Of a stretch of 64,000 bases of DNA, positions 46,606 through 55,398 are shown one piece after another. The position numbers and the translations under genes are program-made. The notes beneath the pieces are model-generated. The model saw nothing but the letters and a program-made list of their open reading frames with translations, made no database searches and had not been told where the DNA came from. The stretch comes from UBA4465 sp002292365 (lineage in GTDB: Bacteria; Bacteroidota; Bacteroidia; Cytophagales; Cyclobacteriaceae): contig CALSQY010000004.1 in NCBI GenBank assembly GCA_943788615.1, forward strand, positions 496,001-560,000, written 5' to 3'. Numbering within the stretch: position 1 is the first letter of the stretch; every line of letters starts with the position of its first letter.

Positions 46606-48050
46606 TGGGAAGTATAGATGGATTCATGAAAATAGAACGAGACCTACCTAAGACCCGAGATCCAAAGGAAAGAGTCAAAGACTACAAGGAGTTTTATGTT
46701 CCGCATAGCGAAGAGCTCACTAAGAAACAGGCCAGTAGGTGCATGGATTGTGGCGTTCCCTTTTGTCATAAAGGCTGCCCGCTGGGAAACATCATACCAG
46801 ATTTTAATGATGCCGTTCATAACGATGATTGGAATCGAGCCACGGATCTCCTTTTGGAGACCAATAACTTTCCTGAATTTACGGGTCGTATTTGTCCTGC
46901 CCCATGTGAAGGCGCTTGTGTCTTAGGTATCAATAAGCCCCCTGTCGCCATTGAACATATTGAAAAAAGCATTATCGAGAAAGCTTTTGAATCAGGTAAA
47001 ATTGAGCCCAATCCACCCATTAAAAGAAAGATTAGCTCGGTTGCCGTGATTGGATCAGGGCCCGCAGGGTTGGCGGCGGCGGACCAATTAAACAAAGCCG
47101 GTTATCAAGTGACGGTTTTTGAACGTGATGAAAAAATAGGCGGATTACTTCGTTTTGGTATTCCAGATTTCAAACTAGAAAAATGGGTAGTTGAAAGAAG
47201 AGTAAATCTATTGATGGCAGAAGGAATCACCTTTAAAACAAATATTGAAGTCGGCGTTGACCTCTCCATTAGCGATCTAAAAAATCAGTTTACAGCTATT
47301 TTACTGGCTACCGGAGCTACCATTCCTCGCGATATAGACATCTCGGGTAGAAACCTAAAAGGTATTCATTTTGCCATGGACTTTTTAACTCAACAAAACA
47401 AACGTGTTTCTAACCTAGGTTTCGACAAAGAAGACCTGTTTGCTAAAGATAAAAATGTCATCGTCATTGGAGGTGGTGATACCGGCTCTGATTGTATTGG
47501 GACCTCGAATAGACAAGGCGCCAAGTCGGTCACACAATTTGAGCTTTTAAATAAGCCAGGAAATTCTAGAAGTATCGACAATCCATGGCCTGAATGGCCT
47601 ATGGTTTTAAGAACCTCTTCCTCTCATGAAGAAGGCGTTGATAGAACCTGGTCGGTATTAACCAAAGCTTTCATTGGAGATGAAAATGGAAATATTTCAG
47701 GGCTTAAAACGGTAAAAGTAGCTTGGGGAAATGGAAAATTTGATGAAATCCCCGATACTGAAAAGATTTATTCTTGTGATCTTGTACTCATCGCAGTCGG
47801 TTTTGTACATACCCAGAAAGAAGGTTTATTAGATCAATTAAACATCAATCTAGATGAAAGAGGAAATGTTAAAGCTCAAAACTATAAAACTAATGTTGAT
47901 AAAGTCTTCACGGCTGGCGATATGAGAAGAGGTCAATCATTGGTCGTATGGGCCATTCAAGAAGGCAGAGAAGCAGCCAGAGCTTTAGATCAAAGTTTAT
48001 CCGGAAAGAGTTCCCTTGCCTCTAAGGAACGCTCTAATTATGAACTTTAA
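46605..48050 (+). CDS. gltD: Glutamate synthase small subunit (NAD(P)H-dependent)
   Basis: 481 residues. Two N-terminal Cys clusters for 4Fe-4S centres: CMDCGVPFCHKGCPLGN and CPAPCEGACVLG. FAD-binding VIGSGPAGLAAADQL and the NAD(P)H-binding VIGGGDTGSDCIG; the final FAD contact is in TAGDMRRGQSLVVWAI. It feeds electrons to GltB. Translationally coupled to gltB by TAATG. Its stop overlaps by 4 bases the stop of the small gene on the other strand. Confidence 0.97.
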   Translation: MGSIDGFMKIERDLPKTRDPKERVKDYKEFYVPHSEELTKKQASRCMDCGVPFCHKGCPLGNIIPDFNDAVHNDDWNRATDLLLETNNFPEFTGRICPAPCEGACVLGINKPPVAIEHIEKSIIEKAFESGKIEPNPPIKRKISSVAVIGSGPAGLAAADQLNKAGYQVTVFERDEKIGGLLRFGIPDFKLEKWVVERRVNLLMAEGITFKTNIEVGVDLSISDLKNQFTAILLATGATIPRDIDISGRNLKGIHFAMDFLTQQNKRVSNLGFDKEDLFAKDKNVIVIGGGDTGSDCIGTSNRQGAKSVTQFELLNKPGNSRSIDNPWPEWPMVLRTSSSHEEGVDRTWSVLTKAFIGDENGNISGLKTVKVAWGNGKFDEIPDTEKIYSCDLVLIAVGFVHTQKEGLLDQLNINLDERGNVKAQNYKTNVDKVFTAGDMRRGQSLVVWAIQEGREAARALDQSLSGKSSLASKERSNYEL

Positions 48051-48304
48051 AGCATCCTGATTTCTAAATCATCCCCCTTTCCAAAACCTATAAGTTGACT
48101 CATCTTATAGGTTTCCAAGGTAAATAGGTCTTTAAGTAGGAATTCATCCTTGTCTAGGATACTTATTAGTTCAAATTCAAAAAGCTCACCGTAATTGATC
48201 AATCGGTAGCGCTCCCCTACGCGCAAACTGCTAAATGCCAATCCTCTCATAAACAGCAACGAAGTTAAACCAATACCGGCAGATAAGACAGCATCGTCCT
48301 TCAA
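48047..48304 (-). CDS. Small conserved-looking protein of unknown function
   Basis: 85 residues. The sequence VGERYRLINYGELFEFELISIL then FLLKDLFTLETYKMSQLI with FGKGDDLEI at the end has the feel of a compact beta-rich domain (Tudor/SH3-like) and I recall similar small proteins in Bacteroidota, unnamed. It is convergent with gltD with overlapping stops. The start is uncertain: M1 at 48304 or M19 at 48250. Confidence 0.6.
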   Translation of the reverse strand: MKDDAVLSAGIGLTSLLFMRGLAFSSLRVGERYRLINYGELFEFELISILDKDEFLLKDLFTLETYKMSQLIGFGKGDDLEIRML

Positions 48305-48352
48305 TTAAATAGCTATTTAGGCATAAAAAGAAGTCTGAAAGATTCGCCTCAT

Positions 48353-48379
48353 AAAAAAACCGGACACAACTGTGACCGG
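48353..48379 (-). terminator. Rho-independent terminator of the small basic protein gene
   Basis: On the minus strand CCGGTCACA-GT-TGTGTCCGG (48360-48379) folds into a stem with one T-T mismatch, followed by seven T. It lies 55 bases after the stop of the gene at 48434-48703. Confidence 0.82.
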
Positions 48380-48433
48380 CCTAGTCTTTTTTAAACATTC
48401 AATATTTCAAACAAATTTGATTTTAAAAAATGT

Positions 48434-48703
48434 TTATTCTGCTGATTTTTTTGCTTTCGGTGCCTTTGCTTTTGCCGGCTTCTCTGCCTTGACATTCTTT
48501 TCAGCCTTTACCGCTACTGTTTTCTCTACTTTCTTCGCTTTTGCTGCAGGCTCGGCCTTCTTGGCATCAAACTCTTTTTTGATGGCATCTACATCCACAT
48601 TCTTGATGACAGGGACAAACGAAAGGCGTTGTATCGTAGCCACACGATTTTTCGCAACATTTTTGTTTTTACGTCCTTTTCTTTCTAATCTAGTTACAGC
48701 CAT
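48434..48703 (-). CDS. Small basic Lys/Ala-rich protein, Bacteroidota-type
   Basis: 89 residues. The first 48 are a compact basic domain (MAVTRLERKGRKNKNVAKNR, then ATIQRLSFVPVIKNVDVDAI); the last 40 are a low-complexity tail of KA, EKP and KAK repeats. The composition suggests nucleic acid or ribosome binding, and I recall short proteins of this kind in Bacteroidota without a set function. It has its own promoter-like sequence (48732-48761) and terminator, marking it as a well-expressed single gene. Confidence 0.75.
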   Translation of the reverse strand: MAVTRLERKGRKNKNVAKNRVATIQRLSFVPVIKNVDVDAIKKEFDAKKAEPAAKAKKVEKTVAVKAEKNVKAEKPAKAKAPKAKKSAE

Positions 48704-48731
48704 TTTGTTTTATTTGTTAATTACAAGGTGC

Positions 48732-48761
48732 GAAATTAGAGGATTTCTTAGATTTGTCAAA
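48732..48761 (-). promoter_or_regulatory. Promoter of the small basic protein gene, overlapping a possible hisS -7 box
   Basis: On the minus strand TTG (48761-48759), 19 bases, TAATTTCG (48739-48732), one mismatch to TAnnTTTG. On the plus strand TAGATTTG at 48750-48757 is a perfect -7 box 14 bases before hisS, though without a clear TTG. The two divergent promoters appear to overlap. Confidence 0.5.
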
Positions 48762-48771
48762 AATATTTTAA

Positions 48772-50136
48772 GTGGAAAAACTTTCTATCCCCAAAGGAAC
48801 TCGTGATTTCGGCCAAATTGAATCATTTCGCCGTAAATACATCATTGAAAAAATTCAAAGTAATTTTATTAAGTACGGATTTACGCCGATCGAGACGCCG
48901 ACAATGGAACATTTATCTGTGCTTACAGGAAAATATGGCGACGAAGGAGACCAACTTATTTTTAACGTACTTAATTCTGGAGACTTTTTAAAAAAGACCG
49001 ATTCGGATGATTACAATCAGGGTGCCAAAACACTTTTGCCTAAAATAGCTGAAAAAGGTCTTCGCTATGATTTAACGGTTCCCTTTGCTCGACATGTAGT
49101 GATGAATCAGCACAACATCACTTTCCCCTTTAAAAGATATCAAATACAGCCTGTATGGAGGGCTGATCGACCCCAGCGAGGTAGGTACAGAGAGTTTTAC
49201 CAATGCGATGCCGATATTATAGGTACTCGATCTAGTTGGAATGAAATAGAACTGACCTTGTTGATTCATGATGTCTTCAAATCTTTAAATTTTGACGGTT
49301 TTGAAGTAAAAATCAATCACAGAGAAGTTTTGTTTGCAATGGCAGCTGCCGCTGATCTAAAAGGAAAAGAAATTCCTTTTTGTATGGCGTTAGACAAAAT
49401 AGATAAAATAGGTACAGAGAAAGTACTCCATGAGATCCGTATACTTCAAGGTGATACGGAAATGGTTTCAAAATATCTTGAAATTATTGCAGCTACCATT
49501 GATAAATTTCTAAAAATTGAGAATTTAGTTAAGCTCATAGGTAACTCAAATAAAGGTTTTGAAGGATTAACTGCATTTTTTAAGACTTTAGATGAATTCA
49601 CCGATCGGAGTCTCAAAATTTCCCTTGACTTTTCCTTAGCACGAGGCCTTTCTTATTATACTGGGATGATTTATGAGGTAAAACCAACAGAAGTTAACAT
49701 TGGAAGTATTTGTGGGGGTGGGCGTTATGATAATTTGACAGGTATGTTTGGCCTTAAAGGCGTATCAGGCATTGGCATTTCATTTGGATTGGATCGCATC
49801 TACGATGTCCTGGCCGAATCCAATTTATTCCCCGAAACAGCTAAAGGGGGGCCAAAAGTACTGATTACTCATCTCGATGCCTCCGCTTTCAAGCATGGCA
49901 TTAAAATCATCGAACAATTAAGAAAGGCGGGCATTGCGGCTGATCTTTTTCCCGATTCGGTCAAAATTCAAAAGCAAATGAATTATGCCAATAAATTGGC
50001 GATTCCCTATGTTATAACTATTGGGTCAGACGAAATCTCACAAGCTCGCTATCCATTAAAAAATATGAGCACTGGAAAGGTCTTAACATCTTCTTTCGAA
50101 GGTATCATCGAAAACTTGAAAACAGCTAACCTTTGA
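48772..50136 (+). CDS. hisS: Histidyl-tRNA synthetase
   Basis: 454 residues from a GTG start (MEKLSIPKGTRDFG). Class II motifs: motif 1 in PIETPTMEHL, RYDLTVPFARHV, motif 2 in QPVWRADRPQRGRYREFYQCD, the HisA boxes LARGLSYYTGMIYE and GGGRYDNLTGMFG, and motif 3 in GISFGLDRI. A C-terminal anticodon-binding domain follows. Only four bases overlap with the next gene. Confidence 0.96.
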   Translation: MEKLSIPKGTRDFGQIESFRRKYIIEKIQSNFIKYGFTPIETPTMEHLSVLTGKYGDEGDQLIFNVLNSGDFLKKTDSDDYNQGAKTLLPKIAEKGLRYDLTVPFARHVVMNQHNITFPFKRYQIQPVWRADRPQRGRYREFYQCDADIIGTRSSWNEIELTLLIHDVFKSLNFDGFEVKINHREVLFAMAAAADLKGKEIPFCMALDKIDKIGTEKVLHEIRILQGDTEMVSKYLEIIAATIDKFLKIENLVKLIGNSNKGFEGLTAFFKTLDEFTDRSLKISLDFSLARGLSYYTGMIYEVKPTEVNIGSICGGGRYDNLTGMFGLKGVSGIGISFGLDRIYDVLAESNLFPETAKGGPKVLITHLDASAFKHGIKIIEQLRKAGIAADLFPDSVKIQKQMNYANKLAIPYVITIGSDEISQARYPLKNMSTGKVLTSSFEGIIENLKTANL

Positions 50137-51806
50137 TTAAAAAGATCATCATATTTTCTTTCAAATTAATTGTTTTAAGAATTACCATTTTTGTTGTCTT
50201 GATTCTTCCTTTTGTAGCAGTAGCACAGATAAGTCAAGATGCCTCTTTTTCTGTTGCATATCAACGCGGGTGTGCCCCCTTTACGGTAAACATTCAAGAG
50301 CTTATTGATTATGGTGATGAGGTCCCTCGGAATTATATTTACGAAGCCAATCTAGGCACAGTGACCTCAGTAGATACCTTTTATACCTACGAAGAGCCTG
50401 GAGATTATCTTATTTATCAAATAATTAGTGAGGGAGATGATAGAGAAGATTCATTATGGGTCCAAGTTTCTGAGCCGGTAAGTCCTATATTTAGTTATTT
50501 TTACTGCGACCGTCAACATCTCTCCATTAAGATTTTAGACGATTATTATGATTTTTATCAAGTATACACTTCTACAGATACGTTCATGCATTTAAAAGAA
50601 GAAGCCAATCCCTTTACCATAGAAGTCCCTGAAGTAGACAGTATCGATTTAATCATAGAGGGTTTTTATAACGGAGGGCAGCCTAACTGCGGCAGTTCAC
50701 CTGTTCAGAGCGCTCTCATGCTTGAGTTGACCAACTATTCGACTGTGGATTCCGCCTACGTGAACTATGTATGCCAAAATGAAGTCTCACTCCAAATATA
50801 TTATGAAGCAGATTCAACAACTTATTACAATATTGAATATCAATCAATACCCGATGTATTTACGCCCATCTATGACGGCTTATTGGACTCTAATTCCTTA
50901 TTTTTCCCATCCCTGCCCTTTGATGCATCCCTCTCTTCTTTATGCTTTCGGATCAATGCCCTTTCACTATGCAATGATGAGAATATCCTATTAGGCGATT
51001 CCTTGTGTTTGGACATTAAAAGTGACACTACTGCATTTAATTACGCCTACGCCACCTATGATTCGGAAAATCATATTGCCTTGCACTTTAGTGAAAACAG
51101 TAATGGTTTATTTCATGCCGTAAAATATGTAAATGACGTTTTGTTCGATACTTTATTCAACATACAGCCTGGGCACGTTGACTCGAGCGTATATCCTATC
51201 CGGAAATACAGCTATGAACTCCTTTTCACTCCCTCATGTGACGCCAGCATACAAAAAATCAAGATTACGCCGACCTATCTAGAATTATCAGACTATTACA
51301 CCAATGCTTACACCTCTGAATATTTTGATGGTACCTATAAATTAGGGCAAACTCTGGATTACCAATTGGTCAATTCAGATCAAACAGAAAGTATCACCCA
51401 GCTCGTTGTATTATCTCAACTCAATTCCATTAACATCACACATGAGTTGGGAACTCATCAAAAAATCTGGACTGAAGGAACCAATGCAGCAGGTATTACC
51501 TTAAGATCCAATGCAGTGAAGATAAAATTTAACCCGGTAATATATGTACCCGAAGCTTTTTCCCCCAATGGCAATGGCATCAATGAAACGTTAAAGTTTT
51601 ATGGTCTTCCTACGGATCAATTCACTTTCAAAATATTCAATCTTGCTGGAAAAGAACTTTTTATTACTGAGCAGAAAGATAATTTTTGGGACGGGCGTCA
51701 ACAAAATGGCGATATTGTGAAGGGCTCTTATGTCTACCAAGTCAATTATTATACCGAAGAAAATGAATTATTAACGCAGCAGGGCAGTTTCGTTCTTATT
51801 AAATAA
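50133..51806 (+). CDS. Secreted protein with gliding-motility-associated C-terminal domain (T9SS cargo)
   Basis: 557 residues from a TTG overlapping the hisS stop; the hydrophobic signal region ends near VAVAQ (about residue 31). After it comes a PKD-like start (RGCAPFTVNIQEL, YTYEEPGDYLIY) and beta-sandwich repeats of no known type. The last 85 residues are the type B T9SS sorting domain: VPEAFSPNGNGINETLKFYG, FKIFNLAGKELF, WDGRQQNGDIVKGSYVYQVNY. It is presumably secreted to the surface; function unknown. Confidence 0.87.
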   Translation: MIKKIIIFSFKLIVLRITIFVVLILPFVAVAQISQDASFSVAYQRGCAPFTVNIQELIDYGDEVPRNYIYEANLGTVTSVDTFYTYEEPGDYLIYQIISEGDDREDSLWVQVSEPVSPIFSYFYCDRQHLSIKILDDYYDFYQVYTSTDTFMHLKEEANPFTIEVPEVDSIDLIIEGFYNGGQPNCGSSPVQSALMLELTNYSTVDSAYVNYVCQNEVSLQIYYEADSTTYYNIEYQSIPDVFTPIYDGLLDSNSLFFPSLPFDASLSSLCFRINALSLCNDENILLGDSLCLDIKSDTTAFNYAYATYDSENHIALHFSENSNGLFHAVKYVNDVLFDTLFNIQPGHVDSSVYPIRKYSYELLFTPSCDASIQKIKITPTYLELSDYYTNAYTSEYFDGTYKLGQTLDYQLVNSDQTESITQLVVLSQLNSINITHELGTHQKIWTEGTNAAGITLRSNAVKIKFNPVIYVPEAFSPNGNGINETLKFYGLPTDQFTFKIFNLAGKELFITEQKDNFWDGRQQNGDIVKGSYVYQVNYYTEENELLTQQGSFVLIK

Positions 51807-51821
51807 TAAAATATTAATAAT

Positions 51822-52154
51822 ATGCTAGATATGATGAAAATGATGGGCAAAGTCAAAGAAGTCCAAGAAAAAATAAAAATTGCCAAAGAAGAACTAGGTA
51901 ATCTTTTTGTAGAAAGTGATTCAGGAGCAGGCTTGGTAACGGCAAGACTCAATGGGAACAAAGAACTCTTGGAATTAAAAATAGATGGCTCACTTTATGG
52001 AAAAGAGGATAAAGAACTTCAAAAAGATCTTATCATAGCCGCTGTTAATAAAGGTATTAAAGCCGCAGAAGAACAGAGCAAAGAACATTTACAAAAAGCT
52101 ACACAAGGTATGCTTCCAAATATTCCTGGAATGGATCTAAACAGCATGATATAA
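51822..52154 (+). CDS. YbaB/EbfC family nucleoid-associated protein
   Basis: 110 residues, a typical family length. Starts MLDMMKMMGKVKEVQEKIK, contains ESDSGAGLVTARLNGNKELLELKID and ends with GMLPNIPGM. It binds DNA as a dimer, influencing nucleoid structure. Its stop overlaps the start of the glycosyltransferase (TAATG). Confidence 0.9.
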   Translation: MLDMMKMMGKVKEVQEKIKIAKEELGNLFVESDSGAGLVTARLNGNKELLELKIDGSLYGKEDKELQKDLIIAAVNKGIKAAEEQSKEHLQKATQGMLPNIPGMDLNSMI

Positions 52155-53158
52155 TGTCTGTAACTGCGATTGTCATTTTAAATTATAATGGGATTGATTT
52201 TCTAAAAAAATACTTAGGTATCTTGATCAAAACCTCTAGTAATTATGAAATCATTGTGGCCGACAATGGATCAACAGATTCCTCATTAGACTGGTTAAAA
52301 AAAAATCATTCGGAAATCAGAGCAATCGTATTAAAAGAAAATAATGGATATGCTGGTGGTTATAATTTAGCCCTTAAAGAGGTAGCAGCTGACTATTACG
52401 CCCTCATCAATTCTGATGTTGAAACGACGTTAAATTGGTTAGATCCTTTGATTGATTTCTTGGAGGAACATCCCGATTATAGTGCGATTCAGCCAAAAAT
52501 TTTGAATCAGAATGATCCTTCTAAGTTTGAATATGCCGGAGCAGCCGGTGGTCAACTCGATGCTTGGGGCTACTCCTTCTGCAGAGGTCGAATTTTTGAT
52601 ACTATCGAAAATGATCAGGGTCAATATGATGATGCCATTGATGTGTTTTGGACCTCTGGGGCTTGTATGGTCATAAGAGCTAATGACTTCAATGATATAG
52701 GCGGGTTTGATGCCGACTTTTTTGCACATATGGAAGAAATCGATCTTTGTTGGAGATTAGCAATGAAAGGGAAAAAATTTAGGTTCAGTCCAAAAAGTAC
52801 AGTACACCACGTAGGCGGCGGCACGTTATCTACTTCAAATCCACAAAAAACTTATTTAAATTTCAGAAATGGTCTAGTCATGCTTTTAAAAAACTTACCA
52901 AAAAAACAGCTTATCAAAATTCCTGTAAGAATGGTTTTCGACTTGGGTGCTGCTTTTTGGTTTTGGAAATACCAAGGATTTGGTCACTTCAAGGCCATAT
53001 GGAAGGCGGAATTAGACTTTATATTGAACTTGCGAAAATATTGGAGAAACAGAAGTCAACATGCTTATCCAAAAATAAGCCTTGAACATCCAATAGAGAG
53101 TGTTGCACTACAATATTTCTTTTTTAATAAAAAGACTTATAGAGAGCTCAATCAATAA
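52154..53158 (+). CDS. Family 2 glycosyltransferase (rhamnosyltransferase-like)
   Basis: 334 residues. GT-A motifs: VILNYNGIDFLKKYL, VADNGSTDSSL, the metal-binding INSDVE, WTSGACMVIRANDFNDIGGFD and HMEEIDLCWRL. No membrane helices beyond a possible amphipathic region near the C-terminus. Transfers a sugar to an unknown acceptor, perhaps in surface polysaccharide. Its last bases overlap the PspC gene on the other strand by 7. Confidence 0.9.
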   Translation: MSVTAIVILNYNGIDFLKKYLGILIKTSSNYEIIVADNGSTDSSLDWLKKNHSEIRAIVLKENNGYAGGYNLALKEVAADYYALINSDVETTLNWLDPLIDFLEEHPDYSAIQPKILNQNDPSKFEYAGAAGGQLDAWGYSFCRGRIFDTIENDQGQYDDAIDVFWTSGACMVIRANDFNDIGGFDADFFAHMEEIDLCWRLAMKGKKFRFSPKSTVHHVGGGTLSTSNPQKTYLNFRNGLVMLLKNLPKKQLIKIPVRMVFDLGAAFWFWKYQGFGHFKAIWKAELDFILNLRKYWRNRSQHAYPKISLEHPIESVALQYFFFNKKTYRELNQ

Positions 53159-53361
53159 TACCAAAGGGTATTCTCTCTTCTTCTGTAAAGTTTCTTAAAA
53201 CTCATCCAAAAGGCAATCGCTAAATAAAGGATTAAGGGCGATCCAAAAGTTAAAAAAGAGGCATAAATAAAAGACAAGCGGATACTTGAAGTTGGTATTT
53301 TGAAATACTCACCTATTCCATTACATACCCCAAAAGCATACTTTTCGATAAAATATTGCAT
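53152..53361 (-). CDS. PspC domain protein
   Basis: 69 residues. The PspC pattern KYAFGVCNGIGEYFKIPTSS is followed by one membrane helix (about residues 28-52) and a basic Arg/Lys tail. PspC domains sense envelope stress in other bacteria; stand-alone short forms are common in Bacteroidota. It has its own divergent spacer (53362-53494) from the OmpA/TPR lipoprotein. Confidence 0.85.
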   Translation of the reverse strand: MQYFIEKYAFGVCNGIGEYFKIPTSSIRLSFIYASFLTFGSPLILYLAIAFWMSFKKLYRRRENTLWYY

Positions 53362-53447
53362 AAAATTGAAATATAAAACTCATCAAAGTTAAATATTAAC
53401 ATCTTTTATATCAACAGATTGAACTATTTTATAATTTTGGGGTAATA

Positions 53448-53477
53448 TTGTAAGCATATAAAGAAAAATTAACTTTG
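53448..53477 (+). promoter_or_regulatory. Bacteroidota-type promoter of the OmpA/TPR lipoprotein gene
   Basis: TTG at 53448-53450, exactly 19 bases, then TAACTTTG at 53470-53477, a full match to the -33/-7 consensus. The ATG of the gene is 18 bases further on. Confidence 0.65.
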
Positions 53478-53494
53478 GATAGTATTAATAAACG

Positions 53495-55288
53495 ATGAAC
53501 AAAATGAAAAATTTAAACCTCATAGTGGCCACAATTATCGCTACCGCTATATTTAGTGGTTGCGCGCTCAAAAAAATGGTGAAACTTGCCGAAAAGCAGG
53601 ATTTAGAGGTTAACCCTGATCCATTGGAACTTCATGGTAACCAAGTTGCCTTTGATCTTTCTGCTGTGTTACCTCCAAAAATCCTTCCGACTGGAAAAGT
53701 TTACACGCTCAACACAACTTATCAGTATGGTGATAAAGAGATAGAGGTGGGTAGCATTGAGTTCAATGCCGAAGACTATCCTCAGAGTAGTTCAACAACT
53801 TCTCGTGTCAGTCGCACCTTTTCTATGCCCTACAACACATCTCTGAATCCGGGTCGTTTAGTCATTCAAGGTGAAGCTAAGGATCCAAAAAACGGAAAAG
53901 CCCTCACCACATCGAAAAAAGAAATAGCTGTAGGTATTATTACTACATCTAGAGCTGTACAAAATGATTATGCAATCAATTATGCAGCTCATGGTTACAA
54001 TGATCAAGAGGAATTGATACCCACTAATATCAATTTTTATTTTCCTCAAGGAAGTTCCTATTTGTCGCAATATTTAGCTACGGACGGAGAGAGTAACAAA
54101 GCAAAAAAATCAAATCTATCCGCGTTCATCGCCGATAAGAATGTAACTCGCACCGTGACGATCACTGGTACGCACTCTCCTGAAGGTTCAGAAACTATCA
54201 ACGGTGATCTATCCGAAAATAGAGCTGAAGCAATAGAAAAATATTACCGCAGCCAAATGAGCAAATATGATTACACGGGAACCGCTGCTGATATTAAATT
54301 CATCCTCAAGCCTGTCGTTCAAGATTGGAAAGCCTTCAAAGTAGCCTTGAGATCCTCTGAAATCAGTGAAGATTCCAAAAAATCATTTTTAAATATTGTC
54401 AATGGTTCAGGCTCTTTTGAAGACAAGGAAAAGGCCATGAGAAAAATATCCGCTTATAAATCGGTGTTTGATAAAGTTTATCCATCCTTAAGAACTGCTC
54501 AAACTGAAATTCTCACGGTTAAAGAGAAAAAATCATCTGCTGAAATTTCTTTATTGGCCAAGCATATTGTAAACGGGGATACCACGAGCGAAGTACTCTC
54601 CAATGAAGAATTATTATATGCGGCTACTCTTACCCCAAGCCTGAAAGAGAAAGAAGAGATCTACATCGCTGCCTCGAAAAAAGAAGGCAGTTGGGTCGCT
54701 CACAATAATCTAGCGGCAGTATATTTACAAATGGCTGAACAAAATGGAGACGATATGGCCAAAAACATTCAAGATGCATTGACCCAATTAGACATTGCAT
54801 CCAACAAAACTGATCATATCGAAGTTCATGCTAACAGAGGAACTGCGCTTATGATGCAAGCATCTTATCAAGAGTCTTTTGAAGCCCTATCAACAGCAGT
54901 TTCAGGCGCAAAAGGTGACCTCAAAGAGGTTCTAAATGCTTCTATCGGTTCCATTCATATTAGAATGGGAGATTATGAAAAAGCCAGTGCGGCTTTAGCT
55001 GCAGCAGACGATAGTGAAGTGGCAAATTTCAATCGAGGTCTAGCACATCTTTTAGGAGATAATATCGATGGTGCAAATCGTGAATTTAACAAAATAAATA
55101 ATAGCTCTCCGCTGTCAGCACATGCAGCCTATTACTTAGCGGTCACCGCAGCAAGAAGCAACAATGAAAGTGGTATCAAGTCAAAGCTCAAAGCAGCCGT
55201 GTCAATAGATGTTGCTTTAAAAGAGAAAGCCTTAAATGATCTAGAGTTTTCAGATTATGCAGATGCAGTAGCACAGGCGATTAGATAA
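53495..55288 (+). CDS. Lipoprotein with OmpA-like and TPR domains
   Basis: 597 residues. Lipoprotein signal with IFSGC (Cys about 23). Residues 30-165 form a beta-rich part (LELHGNQVAFDLSAVLPPK), residues 175-270 an OmpA-like region (NINFYFPQGSSYLSQ, TGTHSPEGSETINGDLSENRA), and from about 390 TPR helices (YIAASKKEGSWVAHNNLAAV, NRGTALMMQASYQESFEA, FNRGLAHLLGD). An abundant outer-membrane or periplasmic protein, probably binding peptidoglycan and partners. The precise role is unknown. A strong terminator follows. Confidence 0.83.
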   Translation: MNKMKNLNLIVATIIATAIFSGCALKKMVKLAEKQDLEVNPDPLELHGNQVAFDLSAVLPPKILPTGKVYTLNTTYQYGDKEIEVGSIEFNAEDYPQSSSTTSRVSRTFSMPYNTSLNPGRLVIQGEAKDPKNGKALTTSKKEIAVGIITTSRAVQNDYAINYAAHGYNDQEELIPTNINFYFPQGSSYLSQYLATDGESNKAKKSNLSAFIADKNVTRTVTITGTHSPEGSETINGDLSENRAEAIEKYYRSQMSKYDYTGTAADIKFILKPVVQDWKAFKVALRSSEISEDSKKSFLNIVNGSGSFEDKEKAMRKISAYKSVFDKVYPSLRTAQTEILTVKEKKSSAEISLLAKHIVNGDTTSEVLSNEELLYAATLTPSLKEKEEIYIAASKKEGSWVAHNNLAAVYLQMAEQNGDDMAKNIQDALTQLDIASNKTDHIEVHANRGTALMMQASYQESFEALSTAVSGAKGDLKEVLNASIGSIHIRMGDYEKASAALAAADDSEVANFNRGLAHLLGDNIDGANREFNKINNSSPLSAHAAYYLAVTAARSNNESGIKSKLKAAVSIDVALKEKALNDLEFSDYADAVAQAIR

Positions 55289-55308
55289 TTTTAAAATTTT
55301 AAAAAAAA

Positions 55309-55334
55309 AGCTCCCGCTGAGGAGCTTTTTTTTT
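55309..55334 (+). terminator. Rho-independent terminator
   Basis: AGCTCC (55309-55314) pairs with GGAGCT (55321-55326) around CGCTGA, then a run of nine T (the stem's last base included). A preceding run of nine A makes it usable in both directions. It closes the OmpA/TPR gene 20 bases after its stop. Confidence 0.85.
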
Positions 55335-55398
55335 ACTCTTAGAACTATTTGACCATGTTGTTTTAATTTAGCACCTTCGTTTATTATTATCACTTATT

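Noticed and set aside
48372..48806. Plus-strand open frame of 144 codons opposite the small basic protein gene
   Set aside because: It is the mirror image of a Lys/Ala-rich reading frame (Phe/Ala-rich, biased) and runs across the terminator and the hisS start; the minus-strand gene has a promoter, terminator and family-like head.
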